The notes under the pieces were generated by a model. The model did not search any database, was not told the DNA's origin, and worked only from the letters and a program-made list of their open reading frames with translations. Positions 53,563 through 64,000 of a stretch of 64,000 nucleotides of DNA are shown piece after piece. How positions within the stretch are numbered: the first letter of the stretch is position 1; each line of letters starts with the position of its first letter. The stretch lies in NCBI GenBank assembly GCA_002110485.1, contig MOWL01000009.1:57652-121651 (forward strand), written 5' to 3'. The translations under genes and the position numbers were made by a program. This DNA comes from Emergomyces orientalis (lineage: Eukaryota; Ascomycota; Eurotiomycetes; Onygenales; Ajellomycetaceae).

Positions 53563-55112
53563 TGCGACGGCGAGTGCGCGGCCGGAAATGGCGGTCCCCG
53601 CCCGATCCGGTTTAGCGCCGTCCGCGTCTGGTCTAGCGCGGACCGATGAAGCCTGGCGCCGCCCCGTTCGGGCATGGTGCGCAACCGCCGGCCCCTTCGA
53701 CTCTCCGACGTCATCTGTCATGACTATATAAAGCTGCGTTGACTGCCTCCCCTCGCACACGCACTTTTGCATTCTTATTTCCCTTCCTCTCTTTCCATTC
53801 ATTTCCTTTCCTTCTCTTCTCTGCCCCTGCCGTCTCGTCCTCCTCCCCGTCCTCGACTTCAGTGTGGTATCCCTGACCCACTGCATCTGTGTCACCACCC
53901 ACCTGTCCAATCGCTCTGATTTTGGTCGCCGCCGTTGACGAAGGCATCACCATTGAACCCGCCTATGTTATATGTGTCCTTGTCTTACTTCCTTGCCTTA
54001 CTTCTTCCTCCGCTCCTTCTACTGTTCCTTCACTCTTTTTTCCCGTCTCGCGTTGAAGTGATACATGCGACCCCCCCCAAAAAAAAAAAAAAAAAAAAAA
54101 AAGGATATCCCCTCCCGTATCAGCAACCAGTTGACCTGATCCAAGGTTTCCTGTTCCCTCTGTAGCCCCTCTCTCCTGCTGCTGACGTGCCTCCTGCTCA
54201 GCGGCCAATGGCAAAAATGCCTCATTTCGGTGAAACCCCGTGGGAATGAATGGGTGGTCAATCCCAATTGCGGCGTCGCTGAACACGCGCCATTCTTTCC
54301 CTGACTCTTGGACCTGTTCTTCGCCTTGTCATTTGCTGGTGCCTACGTGTCGGACGGAGAAATAACTGGAAAGGGCTGCATTTCCAGCTTTCCTTCTGCC
54401 CGTGGCTTGAAGGACCCCAGTTTCAGCTCCAGTGTGGCGATCTTGCGTTGTGACCTATCAACTGGAAATCCCTGCGATATGTACGCGAGCGAGCTGAAGT
54501 CGCATCGGGCTTTCCGGAGCATGTCCGTGCCGCGTACGACATGTAGCGATGCAAGGATGGTGGGATAGAGGACGAAGGCGCAGGGCCGAAGGTGCGAGAA
54601 GGCCGCGTAAGCGAGGCTATAGCTGCATGTGTGCACAGCTGTCGTGTGCCGCTCGTTCTCATTCTCCTTGGGGAATTCGTATCCGATTCGTCCATGGTTC
54701 TCGAGCCTTCCATGCCTGGAATTTTCGAGCGAAATTGGAACTGGACGGGGAGGAGGCTGTGGCGCCGCTTCTGCGTCCCCCTGACAGGAGATGGACGTGG
54801 CTGGTCGCTATTCACACCTGCTTGGGTTACATTCTGGTGTTACGTGTGCGGTTCATGCGGTGAGGGGAAGGCTGGGATCCTGGGATCCGGTGGCCTAAAG
54901 ATGTTTGGTTGGAGAGGCTGACGCTCGTCGGCTCTTTGAGCGGGTGTAGGTTTTTCTGGCCGACGGGCTTTTTTGGTGGAGCTATCACCAGAGCGGCTGA
55001 AAACTGTAGATAAATGCTCTCCTTTTCCCCCGTGGATTCACCACTGCTGTTCCAACGAAGTACCTGAGCGGTCTCTTTGGTTCAGAGTGGGATCACCATC
55101 TTTTCTGCGAAC
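53563..55112. other. GC-richer upstream region, ORFs without recognised domains
   Basis: Overlapping frames on both strands (for example minus 54343-54636 and 53963-54286, plus 54592-54921) have plausible codon content but no known domain and no clear starts. A C8 run followed by 24 A lies at 54071-54102. Much of 53740-54060 is pyrimidine-rich, like a fungal 5' leader. Confidence 0.4.
53725..53732 (+). promoter_or_regulatory. TATA-like box before a pyrimidine-rich leader
   Basis: TATATAAA followed within 25 bases by a long CT-rich tract (53745-53870). It could drive a long-leader transcript towards the Myb-RTC4 gene, whose ATG is about 1.4 kb downstream; this is inference. Confidence 0.35.
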
Positions 55113-57941
55113 ATGGGCAGCGACTGGAACGTCTATACCCTTTCCAATCCCTCTTTGAGGGCTGCCCAAACTTCTCAGCCCTCTAACCCCGCGAATCTCC
55201 CCCCTTCAAGACCCGTGCCCGCTAGTCATCAACCACAACCCCAACCCCATTACCCAATACTCTCTACCTGCAAATCTCTCCAGACGGTCCCTGCACCTTC
55301 CATCAGCCCTCAAACACTCTCCCACCCTTTACCCCCTCGTCCTCCTCCCTCCAGTCGTCTTTCGCATGTTCCGTCTTCCCCCCCTTTCCAAGATCACCAT
55401 GAGGTCCAGTCCCGGGCAGAGGATACTCGCCCGAATGATTTTGATGAATTCCTCGCGGGACTTGATGCAGCCGATCTCAATCCATCTCTCTGCGTTCCCA
55501 TCCCCAGTGATGCAGAGGAACGCTCGAGCCGGTGTTTGAATGACGAGAGACGCGGTTCTCACGGTAGGTAGCTGGCTTGCTCTCTCTCTCTTCCCTTTGT
55601 TCATTTTTATTCTATCTGGTTAGACCGGTTTCTAACACTAGGGCGCCCCCTAGGTTTTCCTGATGGGGATGAGGACAGAGGCCAGGAGAAAGACAACGAA
55701 TCCTTACCAGATCCTTCGTCCGCCGTAGAATGCGACCTGGTCGGATCCACTGGCACAAAGACTCTTCCTGGTGACAGCAGTCCAATGCCCGTATTGGATT
55801 CAATTCCGCAGGCTGGCTTATTTGAGCCGGGTTCGGATCAGGATACGTCGCATAGACGAGAATGGCCCCGAAGCAGTCAGGGTGACGACCCTCTGCCCTT
55901 TGATCCGCCGATCGTGGTAGACTCTGATGACAACACTGCGGACGGGTCCACCGTTGACAGCACCTTCACGTCTCCCGCCAAACAAGACACTTCTAGCCGT
56001 GCAACATCCATATCTCACTCTCCCAAGGCGGGTGGTGGAAGCGCCGAAGCCGGCATTGGCATCGCCGGTGGACGTTCTATCCCGCTCAAGAGACAACGCC
56101 AGCCCGGGGTCGGTACCGGTCCTATGCACCCCATGGTCGCGGTCGAAGTGCCAGTCATAGCGGCTCGCCTCGAAGAAGACTTATCAAGCTCGATGCGGTA
56201 CGAGAATGGGCCAAGCAGCCGACTCCGGACCCGCCAACGGAAGACTCGTGCACGATCGAGGCGTGAGGTCCCCGATACCCAGGACTGTAAGCTTCCCGGG
56301 AAATCCGTGCAGTGTGTCGAAGACAACACGACCATGTCCGACACGAGTGGCTCGTGCGCACCCTCCGACGGTACAGATGACGACTACCGTGCGAGCAGCG
56401 AAGAGGATGGCCCAACAAAACCGCCACCGAAGCGTCGCAGGCTTCCCACACAGCCATCCGACGCTGCGTCGCGCCGTCCTCGGTTTCGGATCCCAAGAGC
56501 AGCAGCCGCTGCAGGTCGAACGACGACTGCAAAGGACCGTTCCACGCCCCCCTGGAACACAGACCATGGCCCGGACACACCTGCCCACTCACGACCTCCA
56601 ATTGAAGCCGAGAGGCGTAGTTGCCCTATTCCGTTGTTGGCCCGAGGGGAAGCTGTGATGCTGTCATCTACGGTGGCCCAAGTCGTTTTCGAGATGGTCA
56701 CGGGCCGTCCGATGACCGCCTCAGATCTCGTGGGCGAGACGACAGCTGCCGACACCGAAAGAGATTACGGCGGACGGAAGGTCGAGGGTCCGGACGGGAA
56801 AAGACGTCGCTGGACTCGAGAGGAGGATGTCCGCCTAGTGGCCCTGAAGCAGGATGGCTTCTCTTGGATGGAGATTGAGGAGCGGTTTCCACACAGACAA
56901 CTCAGCTCCTTGCGGCAGCGATGGTACACAAAACTTCAGAATACGCAAGCAAGCAACCCCCCCACCGACAAGCGGAGGCAAGAGTGGAAATGTAAGCGCG
57001 CCCACCCGATCCCTGTTTGTAACCCCTCAGCTATGCGCGACGTGAGCTTGAAAAATAATGCTTAGAAGGTGTGTTGCAAGGGTTGCAATGGGTACTGATG
57101 CACTGCTCTCCTTGCGAACCTACTAGGTCGTGCGTCAGCCGGTGTGCCCCTTCCGATATCTAAGCCGCCCACGCCCCTCGAAACTTCACATCGCTATCCC
57201 GGCGGACAACCCCACCCAGCAGACGACCCGGCCATGCTGAATGCGAAACCCCGCACACCATCTCCATCCTCAACAGTGACCGCCATGTGCCCAGTGTGCA
57301 ATTCTGTGGTCGAGGTGGAGGCGTCCAGTGCGTTCAATGCCGCCAACAATCGCATGCGGGTCCGCGAGCAGCTGCGGTTCTGCGAGAACCACCAAAAGGA
57401 AACCGCACGACGCGAATGGTCCCGACTTCGCTATCCCATCATTGCGTGGGACCGCCTCGATGATCGGTTGATTCAATTCCATCCTCGCCTGCACCGGATC
57501 CTCGATGATTCCGGGTACCGCTCCCGCTACAAGAGTGTTGTGCACAAGAAAGTGCAGAAGCATGGCAGGAAGATCCTCTCCCGGAGTGTCCTGCATAGAA
57601 CTGGCTACTATGGCCTCAGAGGTCATGGGATCCTGTGAGTTCCCCCTTCCCTCCCCCTCCCAAAAAAAAAAAAAATTCCCGTGAACTCACCAAGGAACAT
57701 CTTCACTGACCTTCCCTCTAGCTCAGAGCATGTCGTGTCTCACTTTAAAGATGCCATCGACTCACTGGCCGGCATCGATAGCGTGGTGGCAAAATATGGT
57801 ACTGTTGTGTATGCCCAGGAGGTCTTGGTTCCTGAACTGCTGGAGATGTTGGTCCAGAAGGACATGGGAGTCAATGCAAAAGGGGCCCGCCGGATTCTGA
57901 AGAAGAGCAACAAGATCAGAAAGTTGCTTAATCTTGAGTGA
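55113..57941 (+). CDS. Myb/SANT and RTC4-like domain protein, four exons
   Basis: Exons 55113-55563, 55654-56991, 57127-57634 and 57722-57941; introns of 90, 135 and 87 bases, all GT-AG. The joined length is 2,517 bases with no stop, giving 838 residues. The first 530 residues are Pro/Ser-rich, acidic and probably disordered, with a basic patch KPPPKRRRLP. At about 535-580, RRRWTREEDVRLVALKQDGFSWMEIEERFP with RQLSSLRQRWYTKL is one Myb/SANT repeat. From about 650 on, CPVCNSVVEVEAS, RFCENHQKETARREW, HFKDAIDSLAGIDSVVAKYGTVVYAQEVLVPELLEMLVQKDM resembles the RTC4 (restriction of telomere capping) C-terminal domain. Probably nuclear. An upstream in-frame start at 55077 is possible. Confidence 0.8.
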
Positions 57942-59548
57942 ATCGGGTACATGTAGTTATTGGTATGCATTTTCTTAGTGAATAAGGTAGCATTAGAACA
58001 TATCTTTTGGGTAGAAGCTCAAAATCTTTGCCCTTATTGATCTTTAGCCAATCTGGAGACCACAAACAGCAGCGACGCACCTTGGACTTAGAGGACGTCA
58101 AATAGTGAGTGAGCGCGGTGAATGCAAGATTGTAAAGTCAATTTGTTAGAATTCATTTTTGGTTTTGATTTGTCTTTGTTATTTATTTTCTTATTTGCTT
58201 CAGTTCTCTTTGTTTGATCTTGTGTGCTTGTCATATTTCATTTCGGCCTAGAAGCTCTATTGATATTGCCTAATCACATTCTATCCCAGAGTCTACCTTG
58301 TCTATAGCTATGGTAGATATTTTTTTTGTTTGTGTTTGCTTTTCTCTCTCACTTCTCATTTTAATCTGTATATTTTTTCTAGTTCTGGAAAGAAATATAT
58401 ATACCTCTTCAGTTCTGGATATTTGTTTTTGTATAATAAATCTACTCCACAAATCAACTGGAAATTCGCGTCGGAGCAGAAACTCAGTCGCTATCCAGAA
58501 ACCCGCCTGACGCAATGCCGCATGCCAACCATGAAATGCAAAGACCTTCAGCAACTTCTTTAGACATGACAATATGGCTCAAGAAATCATGGACATACAT
58601 AGCCAGGTGCTCAAAATGATAGAAATACTTAAGAGAATGTCCGCGAAACTCAAGACAATTGAAACAGAGAGTAAAGAACAATATGATACTGATCTACAGA
58701 TCTCTGTGAAAGAAGATCAGAATGCCACATGTAATATTTCAGTACCAGTAAGCATTATTTCTGTATCCAGTGGGCTTCCTTGCTGACCACCCAGAAAGGT
58801 ACGTCGAAAATGAGTACAATGAATGCAAGGAAGGGGAGGCAAGGAAGAGAAGTCAGACAATCAGACAGTCTCTGTTGATGTCAAGTTTAGAAAGTGAATA
58901 ATGCACATTACTCACAAGCAGACAGAAACATGACTGTCAAGAACTGGAGATAATATCGCCTTCTCTTCCTCCACTGGAAGACTCTTTCCCATAATATGAA
59001 TCAGAATGAAGACACAGCATTACACTACTTAGTTATTATCTACTCTAGGGCTAGTAAAGACGAAACCATCAGATAGAGATATATTACCCGAAACCTTGAA
59101 AGTCCAGAAAGGGAGCGCTGGGGTTCACCATGAAAAAATGATAATTATTGATTGATCTTAATGAAAAATGGTTCCTGTGCCCACTACAAATTCAGAAGAA
59201 TGCTACTGAGACTGATTACATCATGAATCACTCACAGAGATTAATTGAAGGTCTCATGATGAATTTTGTCTTGAGACAGTGTACACAAGACAATGACAGA
59301 TCTAAGAGAAATCTTCTAGATCATTTTTCATGAATGAATTATCACATGCCTGGTCTCTTGATAGTAGACTCATATTCTTATTAGTATATGTTTTATTTTG
59401 TCTTGAGTTTGCTCTCTAATGATATATTATGTCATGAGCTGGATGATACAGCAGCTATGCCAGGACAAGACTATATCACTCTTGGAAATCTTTTCTCATT
59501 GTGCTTACAGACTCAAGTCTATCAGCATATCTCTCTCTGCATATTACA
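57942..59548. other. Intergenic, AT-rich, one small coiled-coil-like ORF
   Basis: No recognised gene. The plus ORF at 58574-58786 (MAQEIMDIHSQVLKMIEILK, 70 residues) has heptad-like spacing but no domain; a (T)8 and TA-rich tract lie at 58318-58400. Confidence 0.4.
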
Positions 59549-62500
59549 TTAATTTTTACGATCAATTTTCCCTCTCTTGTGCAGTCTGGCGGGCGGCTTT
59601 ATTATATGTGCTTGAGCATGTGACTTTACCTCCTTGGGAATCAACAGCAGCACATTGGCTCCATCTGATGTTGCTGCTTGAAAGCTAGTTGAGACACTTA
59701 CCACCCGCATATCCTTGTCATACACAAATATATTCCGCGCTTTGTAACTCCAGACCGCTCTCTCCAGGAGGGATGGCGCGGAAGGGTCGACAGACAGCAC
59801 ATCGGCCACGCTCCAATGGCTTTGCTCGTAGATGTGAAGGGTGATGGAGACCTTACCGTCGGTAGACACCGGTTCGGGGTCCGCGCTAATTAAGGGACGC
59901 CTAACACCGCGCGGCCAAAATTCCCCGTCCCCAAGGTCAGCGGGTGTCGAGACCCCGCCGCCGCCGGACACCGGCTCGGGCTCCACCTCAATGTTAGGGC
60001 GCTTAACACCACGCGGCCAAATTTCACCGTCCCCAGGATCAGTGGGCGTCGAGACCCCTCCGCCACCAGACACCTCAATAAAGGGACGCTTAACACCGCG
60101 CGGCCAAAATTCCCTTTCCCCAGGGTCGGTGAGCGTGCTTTGGTTCAGCTCTTTGAAATTATACTGCGTCACTGGCCGGGGACGAAGATCCCCACCGCCG
60201 TCCTGGTCTACCCTTTCATTCTTGGCACGAAGGTCAAACCGAACTCGAGCGGCTTCTGCCCTTGTTTCTCCAGGAGCTGCCGCTCCGTGCTCGGCTGGTG
60301 GTAGCTCTGGATTCTGCAGATCATCTATAGGCCTAGGATGACTGATATTTAGTTCACTTCCAACTGTTTGGTTGATATCTTGCTGCAATGGCTGCGGCCT
60401 CTTTGTCTTTTGAATCCTGCTAGGATTGAATTTCTGCTGTTTTTCCTGTCAGTGTTTCTGTTCTGCTGCTCCATGCTCCTGCATATCATCTACAGGCCCG
60501 GAATGGTCAGCATTCAATTTATTTCCAACCCTGTTGTCAATCACTTGATTGGCAATTTTTTGTGCCTGCTTCTTTTTCATCCAAGATTTTCTAATTCCAG
60601 CAGGTTTGTTTTTCTGGTGTGTAGAAGAAGTTTTGGACGTATTCTGAGGCAGTTGTGCTGCATCATTCTTTAGTTGACTTCTTCGCTTATTCCATGCTGC
60701 AATCAAGCTTGATAAGTCAGGATGAGTGATGGGTTGAGAAGGCTCAGCAACAGAAGTATCAGCTTCACATTCAGCTCTGTTCTCTGATGGTTCTGTCGCA
60801 TTATCAGCTTCACATTGAATTCTGTTGTCAGCTCTGTTCTCTAATGGTTCTGTCGCATTATCAGCTTCACATTGAATTCTGTTGTCAGCCCTGTTCTCTA
60901 ATGGTTCTGTCGCATTATCAGCTTCACATTGAATTCTGTTGTCAGCTCTGTTCTCTAATGGTTCTGTCGCATTATCAGCTTCACATTGAATTCTGTTGTC
61001 AGCCCTGTTCTCTAATGGCTCTGTCGCATTATCAGCTTCACATTGAATTCTGTTGTCAGCCCTGTTCTCTAATGGCTCTGTCGCATTATCAGCTTCACAT
61101 TGAATTCTGTTGTCAGCTCTGTTCTCTGATGACTCTGTCACATTATCAGCTTCACATTGAATTCTGTTCTCTGATGGCGCTGTCGCATTATCAGCTTCAC
61201 ATTGAATTCCGTTGTCAGCTCTGTTCTCTGATGGCTCTGTCACATGTGTTTTCAATATATTCATTGACAGTGATGGCTGGTCGCTCGCTTGATTGACAAC
61301 TTTTTGTGATTGCTTCTTTCTGATCCAAGGTTGTCTAACTTTAGCATGTCTGCATTCTTGGTGTGCTCTAGAAGATCTTCTTATTAATGTCTTCTTCATC
61401 TTCTTCTTCTTCTTCTTCATCCAAGATTGTCTAAATCCAGCAGATTTTTCTCTTTGATCTGTCTTAGAAGATCTTCTGTAAGCATTGTGAGGTGGTTGCA
61501 ATGTGTCATCATTCGGCTGACTTTCTTGCGTACACCATGCAGCAACCAAGCTTGGTAAGTCAGTATGAGCGGCAGGTTGGGAAGGCCTGGCAACGGGAGC
61601 GTCAGCTTCACATTGAATTTCCTCACTGGGCTGGTTGTCATCTCTTCCCTCAACCTGATTTTGCAATTGAGCGAGAGCCGTCGCTCGCTCCCGTGCCACC
61701 CACTTGTCTGCTTCGATGCCAGTGTCAGCAGAGCCCCCGTGGCCTCCCTCCTGCTGGGCGTGATTTTGTAACTCATAATTTCCCATAGCTCTTTGTTCCG
61801 TGTCAGCCGCCAGAAATTCGCTAAGATAACCATCCGTGGTATCGCCGAAAGCTTCTGCATCATCTCCAGCGGTGGCAGGCCTAATATCAGTGGCACAGGC
61901 CCCTCCGGGTTGTGTCCGAGCCGCGTCTGGTTGCATGTCGTGTCGATTTCTCAGTTCTGTCGTGTTGTCCACAGGCGTGTTGTTGGTGTGGCCTGTGAGT
62001 TCTGTCAGTGCCGCAGGTTCAGCAGCTAGCCCTTCACCAGTCAATTCGCGTATTCGCGTATCCACCGCCCTTCCTTCGACATTTTTGTCTATTCGATCTT
62101 GGTTTTCCACCTGTGTTGTCGAAACATCGACCTTAGATATCTCCCCTAATGGAAAACTAGAGGTTGAATGGTCATTGATCACTGCAGCAGAGGTAGTAGC
62201 TTCACTGATAGCATGTCGCGCTGGCGTATCTTTTATTTGGCGTTTTCGGACCCCGGCAGCGCCCGACCGACCTTCTACGCGCCATCCCCTGATCAAGCTC
62301 GACATGTTAAACTGAGTGACAGGCCGAGAAGGCTGTACCATTGGCGTGTCATTGGTTGACAGTGGAGTATCTTCATGAGTAGGAGTAACTAGTCCATCAA
62401 GAGTTATTGCTGTTCCATCATCATTCTGTAACCACGCTGGCTCAAACTGAGTGGCCGACTGAGAAGTCTCCACCATTGGAGCATCATCAGGTGGCAGTGG

Positions 62501-64000
62501 AGTATTTTCAGGAGCAGGAATATCCAGCTCAGGCTCCATGACTGACTGAGAAGTCTCCACCATTGGAGTGTCATCAAGTGACAGTGGAGTATTTTCAGAA
62601 GCAGACATATCTAGCTCAGGCTGCATGATTGACTGAGAAGTCTTCATCATTGAAGTGTCAGCAGGTGACAGTGAAGTATTCTCAGAAGCAGACATATTCA
62701 GTTCAGCGTGAAAAATCTCCACCATTGAAGTGTTAGCAGGTGACAGTAGAGTATTTTCAGGAACAGACATATTCAGCTCCAACTGAGAAGTCTCCACTAC
62801 TGAAGTGTCATCAAGTTGCAGTGAAGTATTTTCAGAAGCAGATATATCTAGCTCCTGAGAAGTCTCCACCATTGAAGCATCATCAGTTGGCAGTGGAGTA
62901 TTTTCAGGAGCAGGAATATCCAGCTCACGCTCAATGGCTGATTGAGAAATCTCCACAATTGAAGCATCATCAGATGACAGTGGAGTATTTTCAGAAGCAG
63001 GAATATTCAGCTCACGCTCAATGGCTGATTGAGAATTCTCCATCATTGAAGTGTCATTAAGTGGCAGTGGAGTATTTTCAGAAGCAGGCATATTCAGCTC
63101 CAACTGAGAAGTCTCCGCCATTGAAGTGTCATCAGATGGCAGTGGAGTATTTTCAGAAGCAGGCATATCTAGCTCCTGAGAAGTCTCCACCATTGGAGTG
63201 TCAGCAGGTGGCAGTGGAGTATTTTCAGGAGCAGGCATATCTAGCTCAGGCTCAATGGCTGATTGAGAAATCTCCACAATTGAAGCATCATCAGATGACA
63301 GTGGAGTATTTTCAGAAGCAGGAATATTCAGCTCACGCTCAATGGCTGATTGAGAATTCTCCATCATTGAAGTGTCATTAAGTGACAGTGAAGTATTTTC
63401 GGGAGCAGAAATATCCAGCTCACGCTCAATGGCTGATTGAGAATTCTCCACCATTGAAGTGTTATCAAGTGGCAGTGGAGTATTTTCAGAAGCAGACATA
63501 TCCAGCTCAGGCTCCATGACTGACTGAGAAATCTCCGCAATTGAAGCATCATCAGATGGCAGTGAAGTATTTTCAGAAGCAGGCATATTCAGCTCAGACT
63601 GCATGACTGACTGAGAAGTCTCCATCATTGAAGTGTTAGTAGATGGCAGTGAAGTCTTTTCAGGAGCAGGCATATCTAGCTCCTGAGAAGTCTCCACCAT
63701 TGGAGTGTCAGCAGGTGGCAGTGGAGTAATTTCAGAAGCAGGAATATCCAGCTCACACTCAATGGCTGATTGAGAATTCTCCACTATTGAAGTGTCATTA
63801 AGTGGCAGTGAAGTATTTTCAGAAGCAGGCATATTCAGCTCCAACTGAGAAGTCTCCGCCATTGGAGTGTCATCAGATGGCAGTGGAGTATTTTCAGAAG
63901 CAGGCATATCTAGCTCCTGAGAAGTCTCCGCAATTGAAGCATCATCAGATGGCAGTGAAGTATTTTTCAGAAGCAGGCATATTCAGCTCAGACTGCATGA
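59549..64000 (-). CDS. Giant tandem-repeat protein, 3' part, with DUF3723-like tail
   Basis: One minus frame runs from 63907 to 59549 with a single stop, TGA 60449-60451, 20 codons before the frame continues. The gene goes on past the right edge, where an extra T at about 63962-63966 shifts the frame relative to 63907. Three arrays: about 19 units of a 27-30-residue MPASENTPLPSDDTSMVETSQ-type repeat; about 8 units of ENRADNRIQCEADNATEP; and 3 units of WPRGVKRPxIEV with GGGGVSTP. A TQFNMSSLIRGW-like motif (HPDLSSLIAAW, HTDLPSLVAAW) recurs between Lys-rich linkers. The end, ITLHIYEQSHWSVADVLSVDPSAP with NVLLLIPKEV, resembles the tail of fungal DUF3723 proteins; that match is from memory. Confidence 0.6.
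59880..60130 (-). repeat. Coding repeat array 3 (about 3 units of 75-100 bp)
   Basis: GC-rich units with CGCGCGGCCAAAATTCCC or variants, encoding FWPRGVKRP and SGGGGVSTP. Unit spacing varies, suggesting gain and loss of the VEPEPVSGG part. Confidence 0.75.
60780..61240 (-). repeat. Coding repeat array 2 (57-bp units)
   Basis: About eight units of exactly 57 bases (one shortened to 45) with almost no divergence, keyed by GCATTATCAGCTTCACATTG. Encodes 19-residue units. High identity points to recent expansion. Confidence 0.9.
62456..64000 (-). repeat. Coding repeat array 1 (about 66-93-bp units), runs off window
   Basis: About 19 units marked by GTATTTTCAGAAGCAGG or variants. Higher-order blocks repeat, for example the units near 62935-63060 and 63255-63380 are nearly identical. 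Encodes acidic Ser/Thr/Pro-rich units. Confidence 0.9.

Noticed and set aside
54071..54102. C8-A24 tract read as a processed retrocopy tail
   Set aside because: No gene-like sequence without introns and no target duplication could be identified upstream of it.
56155..56601. Minus-strand ORFs of 134-148 residues across the Myb-RTC4 exon 2
   Set aside because: Shadows of a GC-rich coding exon; the plus-strand model joins four exons in frame with domain support.
60780..61240. Regular repeats that might suggest a CRISPR array
   Set aside because: Units are contiguous 57-bp tandem copies with no unique spacers, lie in an open reading frame, and the genome is eukaryotic.
60787..61296. Plus-strand ORF of 169 residues with a perfect repeat
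   Set aside because: It is the complement of the 57-bp coding array. Repeats whose length is a multiple of three stay open in several frames, and the minus frame extends far beyond the array while this one does not.

Overview
The window looks like a transposon-rich, gene-poor stretch of a filamentous ascomycete nuclear genome, most likely of Aspergillus/Penicillium type. Host genes have short GT-AG introns of about 50-135 bases and encode Zn2Cys6 regulators, fungal SDRs and an ABZ2-type aminodeoxychorismate lyase. The mobile DNA is the fungal set: Tc1/mariner, Fot1/pogo, piggyBac, Ty1/copia, Ty3/gypsy relics, Tad/I-like LINEs and MITEs. No rRNA, tRNA or CRISPR array was seen.

Layout. 0-12 kb: a Tc1/mariner end, the aminodeoxychorismate lyase gene, a dead Tc1 element, a piggyBac element with 33-bp inverted repeats, a solo LTR with a 5-bp target duplication, a copia gag relic, a secreted glyoxalase-like gene and a gypsy gag relic between two direct repeats. 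12.2-19.6 kb: a nest that resolves to the base. A 2-kb pogo element holds a 5,259-bp copia element in its transposase gene and a 100-bp Harbinger-like MITE in its left inverted repeat. 20-23.6 kb: a Zn2Cys6 gene fragment, a LINE fragment and a broken phosphotransferase gene. 25-36 kb is the host-gene core: a Zn2Cys6 regulator divergent from a four-exon SDR, a solo LTR, a RING protein, two internally deleted genes (an NRPS-like adenylation enzyme and a medium-chain oxidoreductase) and an intact NADP-mannitol dehydrogenase.

36.4-53.6 kb is a LINE nest. An AT-rich family (LINE-A) is present as tandem 5' ends, a 5'-truncated copy and a 3'UTR piece. A second family (LINE-B) is present as one nearly full-length copy inside LINE-A and one degraded copy in the opposite orientation. 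Two of these insertions have 14-bp target duplications. A pogo element and two inverted copies of a 347-bp MITE sit in the same block. Base composition changes abruptly near 53.56 kb.

53.6-64 kb is GC-richer. It holds a complete four-exon gene for an 838-residue protein with a Myb/SANT motif and an RTC4-like C-terminal domain. Facing it is the 3' part of a very large gene built from three unrelated tandem-repeat arrays, ending in a segment that resembles the tail of fungal DUF3723 proteins.

Most nonsense codons in the transposon genes are TGA. Comparing the two LINE-B copies shows directly that TGG and CGA codons became TGA, that is C:G to T:A decay. Several catalytic residues were lost in the same way. 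Host genes that read intact are the lyase, the glyoxalase-like gene, the 27.4-kb SDR, the RING gene, the mannitol dehydrogenase and the Myb-RTC4 gene. Splice sites and gene starts were assigned by eye.
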